Below, in pieces: positions 56,187 to 63,786 of a stretch of DNA of 64,000 nt (positions are counted from its first letter, which is position 1; each line of letters opens with the position of its first letter). The stretch is taken from NCBI GenBank assembly GCA_022793195.1, contig JAAWCJ010000016.1, positions 124,001-188,000 on the forward strand, read 5' to 3'. The stretch is from Lachnospiraceae bacterium (lineage in GTDB: Bacteria > Bacillota > Clostridia > Lachnospirales > Lachnospiraceae). Made by a program: the position numbers and the translations under genes. The notes beneath the pieces were generated by a model, which did not search any database, was not told where the DNA came from, and worked only from the letters and a program-made list of their open reading frames with translations.

Positions 56187-56547
56187 AAGTATCCCACGGC
56201 GGAGCGCCCTTTGAGTCCGACACAGACACGTTGATTTTTTGATTTTACTGCGCCGCTTATTGTGGCCGGCCGTTGCTTCCATAAAAACTGGTCAGCAAGG
56301 CCGACCACGCTAGTGTTCTGTCTGGATTATATCTGACGAAACTCCGCAGAATATTCGCTCATCGGCAAGGCGGATTTTCGACGGCGTAGCGGTGGCTACG
56401 GATAGAAAATTCAACGCAGCAGATGAGCGAAAAGACAAGGAGGTTTGGCCGAATATAATCCAGACAGAACACTAGCCGCAATAAAATCTGCAAAATCTGC
56501 CTATCGTCTGTGTCAGAATCAAAGGGCGCTCCGCCGTGGGGATACTT
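56187..56547 (+). ncRNA. Candidate structured RNA / palindromic element, copy B, interrupted by a MITE
   Basis: Arms 56187-56227 and 56506-56547 pair with three mismatches and one indel; their sequence is unrelated to copy A. Core parts at 56228-56310 and 56475-56505 keep GATTTT/AAAATC, GATTTTA (56241-56247)/TAAAATC (56482-56488), and TTGC (56273-56276)/GCAA (56295-56298) with CGGCC/GGCCG and the same bulged G, around the invariant loop TTCCATAAAAACTGGTCA (56277-56294). The right arm overlaps the stop of the minus-strand gene. Confidence 0.6.
56311..56474. mobile_element. 160-bp MITE-like element nested in copy B
   Basis: The ends are perfect 19-bp inverted repeats starting GTGTTCTGTCTGG (56313-56331 and 56454-56472), flanked by TA on both sides (56311-56312, 56473-56474) within CTAG. 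Imperfect complementarity continues inward. There is no coding capacity. TA duplication and CTAG target fit the IS630/Tc1-mariner group; the assignment is inferred. Confidence 0.7.
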
Positions 56548-57232
56548 ATGCAATAGCCAGGAAAGGCTGCCGTGTATCTTGTTCTGCCACAGGTGCTTCT
56601 GGTTTAGCTGCCGTGGTGGTGCGGGTGGTGCCGCCGGAAACATAAGGCTTTCCGCACTCAGGGCAGATGGAAGTGTGCAGGGATACGCTCTGGCTGACTA
56701 CCTGGCGGTCTTCCCGCTCTGCTTTGGCCTGTTCGCGGAATACGTGCTCCATTTCATGACCACGTACAGTTGCAGCAGCCTGTTCCGGGGCGATGTGGGC
56801 GGCTGTTTTGAATGATACCCCCATATCGTTGGAACCATCTTTATATTTGCGCTCTTCACAGGTCTTGCATTTTCCTTCTTCTGAAGCGTCCTGGGCGCTT
56901 TCCGCGTCTGAGACAGCTTCCTTTTGATTGGAAAGTTCAGGGGCACTTGGGTTCTCGTATCGGATACGCATACGCACCTCCAGCTCTACAGGGTCAATCC
57001 CCTGGCGAAACCAGATTCCGGAACCGGACTCTTTTTGCGTATCCGCGGCGGAGGGGATTGACTGGGCCACTGGACGCGCCGTGGCCGCAGCTTTGGCCGG
57101 GTTTTCGTCCGCTGCTACAGAAGGAGAAGCGGCAGGGGCTTTTCCTGCCTGTGCATACGGCCTGTTTCCATAGACAGAACCATAACGCGACATATAATAG
57201 TAAGAGTTTAGTCCTGAGATACCATTCATCAT
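56546..57232 (-). CDS. Putative SprA-like zinc metalloprotein with HEMEH motif
   Basis: 228 residues. The N-terminal half is an Ala/Pro/Ser-rich low-complexity region after a Tyr-rich start (MMNGISGLNSYYYM). A CKTCEERKYKDGSNDMG segment and the zinc-type motif RGHEMEHVF are followed by a second CxxC (CPECGKPYV). This matches SprA-related proteins as I recognise them; catalysis is unproven. Two adjacent ATGs at 57232 and 57229 serve as start, with AGAGG upstream on the minus strand. Confidence 0.7.
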   Translation of the reverse strand: MMNGISGLNSYYYMSRYGSVYGNRPYAQAGKAPAASPSVAADENPAKAAATARPVAQSIPSAADTQKESGSGIWFRQGIDPVELEVRMRIRYENPSAPELSNQKEAVSDAESAQDASEEGKCKTCEERKYKDGSNDMGVSFKTAAHIAPEQAAATVRGHEMEHVFREQAKAEREDRQVVSQSVSLHTSICPECGKPYVSGGTTRTTTAAKPEAPVAEQDTRQPFLAIA

Positions 57233-57532
57233 GAGAATTACCTCTTTTCTGTTATAAATTCAGGAATCGGGAGGAGATGACAGTGTCTGGCAAGAGTCGT
57301 ATCTGTTTTGTCGTGCCTCCTCCAAATCTATGTATATTCTAGCAAGTATTGGAAAAAAACTCAAGTCATATTCATCATATGCCGTCAACCGGAGGCGTCC
57401 CCTACAAAAGAAGGGATATTGGCATGAAAAAAGGATTGATCTGCCGGGTGGTAAAAGGAGAGAAGCCCCTTTATAATGAGTACAGTGAATTCTCGGGAAA
57501 GAATTTATAAAATGTATAAGGAGGGTTTTATT
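57233..57532. other. 300-base divergent intergenic region
   Basis: It holds the minus-strand promoter described separately. A possible 28-codon reading frame (57424-57510, starts MKKGLICRVV) has a fair AGAAGGGA site, but nothing else supports it. No repeat or terminator was seen. Confidence 0.4.
57336..57364 (-). promoter_or_regulatory. Sigma-A type promoter for the SprA-like gene
   Basis: On the minus strand TTGAGT (57359-57364), 17 bases, TAGAAT (57336-57341). The leader before the gene start would be about 97 bases. Confidence 0.5.
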
Positions 57533-57748
57533 ATGGCATTATCACTGGATTCCAAGATCAAAGAAATCATGAGGTCGGAAGAGGGAAGGGCAGTCATGGA
57601 AAAATGGGCGCCCGGTTCCACCTCCAATCCCAGCATGAAACTGGTGGGGGCTCTTACCTACCGCAAGCTGTTGAGCTATCCGGAGTCTGCCGAAGTGGCC
57701 GTACACGCAGATGAGATTGATGCGGATCTGAAAGCCTGCTCCAGATAA
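57533..57748 (+). CDS. Small domain protein found also at C-termini of hydrolases
   Basis: 71 residues from ATG 57533, which has AAGGAGG 8 bases upstream; an earlier ATG (57476) in frame lacks one. The sequence MALSLDSKIKEIM ... EKWAPGSTSNPSMKLVGALTYRKLLSYP resembles a short helical domain seen at the ends of some clostridial hydrolases (LGELL...AxxVLEKxxPG). No activity is known. It ends where the left arm of palindromic copy C begins. Confidence 0.65.
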   Translation: MALSLDSKIKEIMRSEEGRAVMEKWAPGSTSNPSMKLVGALTYRKLLSYPESAEVAVHADEIDADLKACSR

Positions 57749-57982
57749 AACTTTGAACGTTGTATTTTACTTAAAAAGTGTCCGGTCGTTTCCGCCCACA
57801 GATGGTAGGAAGATTTTACGGATTTCATGAGCATAGCGTCGCCAGTCCCGCTGACCGGCTTCTATGGAAGCGGTGGCTGGCGGCTACAGGCGGCGCAGTG
57901 AAATTCGCAAAATCGACGTGTCTGTGGGTGGAAACGACCGGACTCTTTTGATTTTAACGTAAAATGCAACACTCAAAGTTTT
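57747..57982 (-). ncRNA. Candidate structured RNA / palindromic element, copy C
   Basis: Arms 57747-57802 and 57921-57982 pair apart from a 7-base insertion; they are unlike arms of A and B. Read on the minus strand, the core (57803-57920) has GATTTT/AAAATC, CGAATTTCA/TGAAATCCG (one mismatch), CCGC/GCGG with CAG/CTG and a bulged A, and the loop TTCCATAGAAGCCGGTCA. In this orientation it follows the stop of the PucR gene directly, as copies A and B follow theirs. Confidence 0.6.
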
Positions 57983-59516
57983 ACTGCTGGTGTACTTTCG
58001 ACTCGATCTGCAGCGCTTTCAGGATGATCAGCAGCTGCAGCCTCTTGTCGGGGTCCTCCAGGTTGAGGGAAAGCTCCTGTTGGATTCGGTTCATCCGCTC
58101 GATGAGGGTGCTCCGGTGGATGAACAGGCGCCTGGAAGCTTTGGCATAGGACATATTTTCGTCCAGGAATAAGGAAAGGGTTTCCAGGTAGGAAACTTCC
58201 GATTCCCGGTCGTGCTCCAGAAGCTTTCTGAAACCTGTAGGGAAATAAGCTTCCACCGGGAAACCTCCGAAAGAGTTGACCACCATTTCGGAAAGGGCGT
58301 AGTCGGAAAACACGTAGACGTTCTGTCCGGGCGCGTAGAGTTGGCCGTTTTCGATGGCGGCTTCCGCCTGGAAATAATAAGTACGCAGCATGTACAAGTC
58401 GGGAAAAGGGTTGCTGACCCCGGCGCACAGCTGCATTTCCTCCATCAGGGAAGAAAGCTTCCCCGCAGTTTCCGGGGAAAGGGGGGAATCCCCGTTCAGA
58501 TGGCCGGCCGGGATGAGGCCCAGGATGGTGGTGTTTTGCTCGAAAAAGGTACTGTCCGGGAAGAGGGATTCCATGACGGAACAGATATAGCTGACCGGAA
58601 GGGCGGAAAACTGTTTCAGGCAATGGATGGAAAGGCACAGATAATTTTGCCTGTACCTGGAAGACTTTAACAGCAATTTTTGATTTGGGCCGAGGGGCAT
58701 TTCATCCATGAGGTTCTGTAGGATTTTTTTCAGGGAACCGCGTTCATTGTTCAACAGGCTGGGGGAAAGTTCCACCGCCTTTTCAATCATTCCGGCCAGC
58801 TGTTCCGCCAGCTTTTCTTCACCGGAGACAAAGGGACGGCCTGCTTCCTCGATATAGAGGCAGCCAATGTATTCATCGCTGGAATCAAACAAGTTCACAC
58901 AGAGTACAGTTCCCTCGTCCAGTTCCATGGGGAAAGGGCCATGGGTATCCATACTGGGCTCTTCTTGTTTTAAAAAAGTCAGGAAGGCTTCCGGCTCCAG
59001 CTTTGTATAAGGGTGATTCCAGCGGTCATTTTTCCAGCGCTTCTCTTCTGTGAGGACGGAGGCGACGTACTGAAATGAGGAATTTAACACCAGGATGGGA
59101 CGCTCAAACACGGGGTAGGAACACTGAAGGATATCCTGGATGGTGGGAGATTTTAAAAACAGCGCCAAAAGCCTGCTTTCCCAGACGTAAAAGGAATCAT
59201 AGATTTCCCGGAGGCTTTTATAGACTTCAAAAAAATCCACCTTTTTTTTCAACAGGATGACGGTGGCGTGTTCCTTATAATAAGAAAGGCGGGAATTTTC
59301 CCCGATGCAGATGAGAACCACGTTTTTTTCGATAACGGGCCTCTGGGGCAGGTGTTCTGCCGTGGCGAGATACACATGGTTGGAATGAAAACGCAGAGTG
59401 TTGTCGATGTAGAGCTCCGGTGGCAGAAGGTTCAGCTTTTTACCGGCCTCCCCATACATTGTGACGGCATATCTGCGCTTCAGGCGTTCAAAAAGAATGT
59501 ATGAATTCAGTTCCAT
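57981..59516 (-). CDS. PucR/CdaR-type transcriptional regulator
   Basis: 511 residues. The C-terminal HTH of the PucR type (YLETLSLFLDENMSYAKASRRLFIHRSTLIERMNRIQ) covers the last 60 residues. The central region (about 140-330) looks GAF/GGDEF-like and includes CVNLFDSSDEYIGCLYIEEAGRP. The N-terminus has no recognised motif. Such regulators control catabolic operons, often of purines, sugar acids or amino acids. It is divergent from the SDR operon, which is its probable target. Confidence 0.85.
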   Translation of the reverse strand: MELNSYILFERLKRRYAVTMYGEAGKKLNLLPPELYIDNTLRFHSNHVYLATAEHLPQRPVIEKNVVLICIGENSRLSYYKEHATVILLKKKVDFFEVYKSLREIYDSFYVWESRLLALFLKSPTIQDILQCSYPVFERPILVLNSSFQYVASVLTEEKRWKNDRWNHPYTKLEPEAFLTFLKQEEPSMDTHGPFPMELDEGTVLCVNLFDSSDEYIGCLYIEEAGRPFVSGEEKLAEQLAGMIEKAVELSPSLLNNERGSLKKILQNLMDEMPLGPNQKLLLKSSRYRQNYLCLSIHCLKQFSALPVSYICSVMESLFPDSTFFEQNTTILGLIPAGHLNGDSPLSPETAGKLSSLMEEMQLCAGVSNPFPDLYMLRTYYFQAEAAIENGQLYAPGQNVYVFSDYALSEMVVNSFGGFPVEAYFPTGFRKLLEHDRESEVSYLETLSLFLDENMSYAKASRRLFIHRSTLIERMNRIQQELSLNLEDPDKRLQLLIILKALQIESKVHQQ

Positions 59517-59668
59517 ATTCCTTCCCCCCTTTGAATTTTATTGTAAAGAAAAAGGAGAAAAAAGTCAAATGCCTCCCCACATTTTTGATGGGTGGAAGTT
59601 CATAAAAACCTATAAACGGCAGGATTTCAAAATCGGCGCCGTCCCCCCATAATAAAGAGAGGTATTCG

Positions 59669-59678
59669 TTCCCGGGAA
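59669..59678. promoter_or_regulatory. Palindromic site TTCCCGGGAA in the divergent PucR/SDR intergenic region
   Basis: A perfect 10-bp palindrome lies about 33 bases before the SDR start, in the 194-base gap shared with the divergent regulator gene. It is a candidate operator; a single short palindrome is weak evidence. Confidence 0.3.
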
Positions 59679-59710
59679 TATAGACAAATAAGATCAGGAG
59701 GGTATTTCAT

Positions 59711-60631
59711 ATGGGTTTTGATGCAAATGCGGCAAATATTGCCATGTTAAAAGGTTATGTGAACGCTGCCAGGCCGATGGAGGAGATGTTTTCCGTGAAA
59801 GGGAAGGTGGCCGTGGTGACAGGGGCCACTTCCGGCCTGGGATTTAATATTGCGCTCAGGCTTTTGCAGGGCGGCGCCAACGTGGTGATCGCCGGAAGCT
59901 CCCAGACAAAAGGAGATTACGCGCTGCCGATTTTGGAGGAGGCGGGGTTTGGTCCCGACCGGGTAGTTTTCTGCCAGACCAATGTGACGGAGGAAGCGGA
60001 CATGGAAAACCTGGTGAAAACGGCGGATGAGAAATTCGGTTCCATCGACATCTTTGTCAACAGCGCCGCCATCTGGAGCTATGCGCATATTTACGATCTT
60101 CCGGCGGCAGAATTCAGAAGAGTGCTGGACGTCAATGTGAGCGGCGCATTTTTAGGGATCAAACAGATCAGCAAATATATGATCGACCACAAAATCGAGG
60201 GGAAGATCACGCTGATCTCTTCCAATGCGGCGTGGCTTCCCTATCCGGTCTTCGGCGGCTATCCCCACTACGCTTCCTCTAAAGGCGGCGTCAATTCCCT
60301 GGCCATCGAGGCGGCGAAGGAACTGAAACGGTTTGGAATCATGGTGAACGTGGTGGCACCGGGAGGCATGGTGACGGCGGGGGCTTCCACCAACATGTGT
60401 GCCAAAGAGCTTCCGGAGGAGAAGCAGGATGAATTTTATGAGGAGCTGATGGTGTGGCAGAGCGACGCCCAGCAGCCGGTGGATACGGTGGCCATTGTGG
60501 CGTACGCCATGAGTACTCCCATGTCCGACGGTATCACAGGGGAGATCGTGACGGCCGACTGGGGAATGTCCCACAATATTGTGAAGTTCCAGCCAGCCAT
60601 CGACCAGTACCCGGAAGAACTTGACGACTGA
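59711..60631 (+). CDS. SDR-family NAD(P)-dependent oxidoreductase
   Basis: 306 residues. The coenzyme motif TGATSGLG is at 37-44, NSAA follows, and the catalytic Ser (LISSN), Tyr and Lys (YASSKGG) are in place. The extra 25 N-terminal residues and the C-terminal extension (QPAIDQYPEELDD) are longer than in a minimal SDR. GGAGG is 8 bases upstream. It begins a three-gene operon and would oxidise or reduce a carbonyl/alcohol substrate that cannot be named. Confidence 0.9.
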   Translation: MGFDANAANIAMLKGYVNAARPMEEMFSVKGKVAVVTGATSGLGFNIALRLLQGGANVVIAGSSQTKGDYALPILEEAGFGPDRVVFCQTNVTEEADMENLVKTADEKFGSIDIFVNSAAIWSYAHIYDLPAAEFRRVLDVNVSGAFLGIKQISKYMIDHKIEGKITLISSNAAWLPYPVFGGYPHYASSKGGVNSLAIEAAKELKRFGIMVNVVAPGGMVTAGASTNMCAKELPEEKQDEFYEELMVWQSDAQQPVDTVAIVAYAMSTPMSDGITGEIVTADWGMSHNIVKFQPAIDQYPEELDD

Positions 60632-60649
60632 AAGGGATGAGGTGAGACT

Positions 60650-61879
60650 ATGAGTAAAAAAATTGATGAAAGAATTCCGCGGACAAGCGGGGAAGGCGCT
60701 TATTTTAAAAATTATTACGGGATACAGTCCCCCTGGAATAAAATTTATTCCTATCAGGACGCTCTCCATTATGCCAGCCGGTTTGAGTCGGTTTTAAGCG
60801 CGGCCACGACCCAGGCCCTTCGGATCATTGTCCCCGACTATGCGGAGCGGGCCCAGTTAATGTGCGAGGAGGCTTATGCCAGGCTTTACGCCACGGGAAA
60901 ATATTACGGCGATGACGACGGTTTTGGAATCCATCCCTTTTTCTGCGGCCAGTTCGCAGGGGCGCTGATCGGCGACAAGGGAGACGACGCCCTCTTAATG
61001 TGCGGACGCTGCCAGGACTTCGGCACTTACCGGGCGGAGAAGGAACTGGACGTCTGTGACTGGGACATCTGCGGCTCCGAGCTTTGCAGGACGACGACCA
61101 TGTCTTTACAGGGACAGGCCAACGCCTCGGCGGAGCGCAGGAGAAAAGGCCCCACCATGGATTACCTGATGGTGGAAGCCAAGGGCTGCGGCGACAGGCA
61201 TTGCCGTATCATTGCCGAGTCCAGGGAAAAATATCCGGCGCCGCCCCACGCCCTCTGGGAGAGCTTCGGCCCGGCGGTGACAGATGAGTATAAAAAGGAC
61301 ACCAAGGAGGAGGACTGCGTTTCCGAATCCATGATGTTCAGAGAGGAGTGCAATTACCATTTCGTCAACGGAACCAACAATGAGACAGATTCCAGCAACC
61401 AGATGATCAACATGTCCACGGCAGCATCTTTATACATTCTCCCTGCCGTTGCGGAGACGGTGAAGAGGGGCTACGTGACGAGGGAGCAGGCTGACCATAT
61501 CCTGAAATGTGTTCTGGAGGCAGCCGGAAAAGCCATGTTCGGAGAGCGTTATGCCATCAGGGCCTGCAGGGAATGGCTTGGCGTCCCTGATTCCATCGGG
61601 GAGGACGGACGGGTCATGGGCGGCCTTATGGAAATGCTCCTTCAGTCCCTTGTATGTAAGTATGAAGTGGAAGCTTTCAATAAGGAAGAAGTGATTCTGG
61701 TGATCGACAGGGCAGGGCTGGAGATCACAGCCACCAAAGATGTGCCGGAAGCCCATCTGTGGATGTGGCAGGGCATGGTGAAGACCCTGGTGAATACGCA
61801 GTGGTCCGTGTGGGAGGAGGATTCCCCTGCCGGAAAAATGCGGGTGAAGATCGCCAAAAAGATCGACAAATTCATGTAG
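60650..61879 (+). CDS. Unrecognised Cys-rich protein in the SDR/GcvT operon
   Basis: 409 residues; I do not recognise the family. It has no signal peptide or membrane segment. Cysteines cluster in MCGRCQDFG, DVCDWDICGSELC and AKGCGDRHCR; the last resembles the Cys/Gly motif of V4R-type small-molecule-binding domains, but the match is weak. The C-terminal 110 residues look like an alpha/beta domain. It lies 18 bases after the SDR and 15 bases before the GcvT-like gene, so it is probably a substrate-binding or catalytic partner in one pathway. Confidence 0.7.
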   Translation: MSKKIDERIPRTSGEGAYFKNYYGIQSPWNKIYSYQDALHYASRFESVLSAATTQALRIIVPDYAERAQLMCEEAYARLYATGKYYGDDDGFGIHPFFCGQFAGALIGDKGDDALLMCGRCQDFGTYRAEKELDVCDWDICGSELCRTTTMSLQGQANASAERRRKGPTMDYLMVEAKGCGDRHCRIIAESREKYPAPPHALWESFGPAVTDEYKKDTKEEDCVSESMMFREECNYHFVNGTNNETDSSNQMINMSTAASLYILPAVAETVKRGYVTREQADHILKCVLEAAGKAMFGERYAIRACREWLGVPDSIGEDGRVMGGLMEMLLQSLVCKYEVEAFNKEEVILVIDRAGLEITATKDVPEAHLWMWQGMVKTLVNTQWSVWEEDSPAGKMRVKIAKKIDKFM

Positions 61880-61894
61880 GGAGGAGGGTGCGAA

Positions 61895-62917
61895 ATGTAT
61901 AAGAATATTTTTAAATATGATGAGATGAAACGGGCGGAACATATGGCGGTGCGCACATGCGTGGGCTGGTATTTCTGGACCCATCAGATTCTGGAGATTA
62001 CAGGGCCGGATGTGACGGCTTTCCTGGAATATATGTATCCCAACAAGATCGGGAACCTGGCTGTGGGCAGGGACCGCTATACCACCATGTTGGATGAGCA
62101 GGGGGAAATCATTGATGATGTGGTCATCATGAGGATGGCGGAGGATAAATACTGGGTGTCCACCTTGTTTGCGTCAAAGACCGACGACTGGTGGTATTAC
62201 CACCAGGGGGACTATGACGTGGACTGGACGGAAGTGACCGACGACTGGGCCATGTACGCCGTCCAGGGGCCTAAGTCCAAAGAGGTTATGGAAAGCCTTG
62301 TGAAAGATTCTGTGGCCGACCTCAAATTTTTTGCCCATATGGATACGGAAATTGATGGGATCGCCTGCAAGATTAACAGGGGCGGTTTTACGGGAGAGAA
62401 GCTCGGATATGAAATCTATGTGGATAAAGAGGACGGGGAAGCCCTGGAGGCAGTCCTGGCTCCTGCCGTGACAAAGGCCGGCGGGAGGGAAGTGACGGAA
62501 TTCCAGGTGATGGCATGGACCCTTCCGACGGAGGCAAATTTCTATTATATGAGAGATCTGGCCCATACAAATCCCTTTGAAGTGGGACTTGCCGGAGGCA
62601 TTGACTGGGAAAAAGATTTCATCGGGAAAGCAGCCCTTCTGAAAGTAAAAGAAGAAGGCCCTGCCAGGGAAATGGTGGGGTTTGAAGTGCCGGAGGCGGA
62701 CATCTATATCCGCTCCAAACAGTATGGCGGCCCCGGGGAGCCTGTCTTCATCGACGGGGAGGAGGAAGAAGTGGGGCGCGTCTCCAAACTGGTCTATTCC
62801 TACGTGAAAGAGGTCAACAACGGCTATATCCTGGCAAAGAAGGATAAACTCCACGTGGGGGATAAAATAAAAATCCACGGCTATGATGCAGTGATCACGG
62901 AGAAAAACTGGCTGTAA
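61895..62917 (+). CDS. GcvT-like folate-binding methyl/aminomethyltransferase
   Basis: 340 residues. The layout matches the GcvT/DmdA/LigM superfamily: an N-terminal folate-binding fold (TGPDVTAFLEYMYPNKIGNL, GRDRYTTMLDEQGEIIDDVVIM), the QGPKS segment, the GFTGEKLGYEIYV motif and the C-terminal GCVT_C barrel (GFEVPEA...GEPVF...VGRVSK). Glycine-cleavage partners are absent, so a tetrahydrofolate-dependent demethylation of a small substrate is more likely than glycine cleavage. This is inference from superfamily and neighbours. Confidence 0.85.
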   Translation: MYKNIFKYDEMKRAEHMAVRTCVGWYFWTHQILEITGPDVTAFLEYMYPNKIGNLAVGRDRYTTMLDEQGEIIDDVVIMRMAEDKYWVSTLFASKTDDWWYYHQGDYDVDWTEVTDDWAMYAVQGPKSKEVMESLVKDSVADLKFFAHMDTEIDGIACKINRGGFTGEKLGYEIYVDKEDGEALEAVLAPAVTKAGGREVTEFQVMAWTLPTEANFYYMRDLAHTNPFEVGLAGGIDWEKDFIGKAALLKVKEEGPAREMVGFEVPEADIYIRSKQYGGPGEPVFIDGEEEEVGRVSKLVYSYVKEVNNGYILAKKDKLHVGDKIKIHGYDAVITEKNWL

Positions 62918-62938
62918 ACGCTGAACTACTGTAAATGT

Positions 62939-63109
62939 TATACCTTTTTAGGAAAAACCCGGCTCTGTCCAGGGAAAAACCGTTCAAAAACCGCCAGTAC
63001 TTGGAATTTTCAAGTGATAACGCAGAAAATTTCTTAGTACTGCTGCGAGTTTTTGTGAGTGGAAACGTGTTTTGACCGGACAGAGCCGGGTTTTTCCCGA
63101 AAAGGTATA
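62939..63109. repeat. 171-bp palindromic element, second type
   Basis: Arms 62939-62970 and 63078-63109 are near-perfect inverted copies (TATACCTTTT, then AAAACCCGGCTCTGTCC). Inside, a second hairpin pairs CAGTACT/AGTACTG with GAATTTTC/GAAAATTTC. Its core differs from that of elements A-C. It contains no coding sequence and lies between the GcvT-like and Uma2 genes. Confidence 0.7.
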
Positions 63110-63184
63110 CCTTTATCGTAACGTGTATAACCATTGTAATCCCGGTTGTTATTGGTTATAATGGAAATAGAAGCGGAGGTGGAT

Positions 63185-63721
63185 ATGATGGAAGCGCTGA
63201 GAAAAGAAAACGTTTATACAATAGACGATATTTACAGGTTGCCGGATGGCCAACGGGCAGAATTGGTTGACGGAAAAATCTATTATATGACGCCGCCGGG
63301 ACGGACACATCAGAAGATCAGCTGGAAACTGCATCAGGCGATAGCAAATTATATTGACGGGAACGAGGGAGGATGTGAGGTTTATGCCGCCCCGTTTGCG
63401 GTGTTTCTAAACGAGGACGGTACCAATTATGTAGAGCCGGATATTTCTGTTATCTGCGATCTGTCAAAACTAGATGAAAAAGGCTGCCACGGCGCACCTG
63501 ACTGGATTATTGAGATTGTCTCGCAAACCAGCAAATCAAGGGACTATATGATAAAATTGTTTAAGTACCGTATGGCGGGAGTGAGAGAATATTGGGTTGT
63601 GGATCCCGCAAAGAGCCAGATTTTGGCGTACAGATTTGAAAATGAAATGATGGAACAGTATTCTTTCGGCGAAGAGATACCAGTTGGGATATATAAAGAG
63701 TTTTCGATTCGAGTGGAATAA
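63185..63721 (+). CDS. Uma2-family (DUF820) putative endonuclease
   Basis: 178 residues from ATG 63185 or 63188 (GGAGG upstream), not the longer frame from 63146. The sequence has the Uma2 pattern: LPDGQRAELVDGKIYYMTPPGRTHQ, VEPDISVICD and DWIIEIVSQTSKSRDYMIKLFKY with the catalytic PD-(D/E)xK-like D...E segment (EPDI ... EIVS) and GVREYWVVDP. The biological role of single Uma2 proteins is uncertain; they are common in mobile or cyanobacterial-type contexts. Confidence 0.85.
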   Translation: MMEALRKENVYTIDDIYRLPDGQRAELVDGKIYYMTPPGRTHQKISWKLHQAIANYIDGNEGGCEVYAAPFAVFLNEDGTNYVEPDISVICDLSKLDEKGCHGAPDWIIEIVSQTSKSRDYMIKLFKYRMAGVREYWVVDPAKSQILAYRFENEMMEQYSFGEEIPVGIYKEFSIRVE

Positions 63722-63786
63722 CTGGTAATATAAAGAGATTGGCAGGGCGGTGGGTGCAAGGTGGATGCAGTATGGAGGATGAGCGG

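Noticed and set aside
54296-57982. Interpretation of elements A-C as integron attC sites or a CRISPR array
   Set aside because: attC sites have conserved ends and a variable centre, the opposite of what is seen; there are only three copies, far apart, with no spacers, integrase or cas genes.
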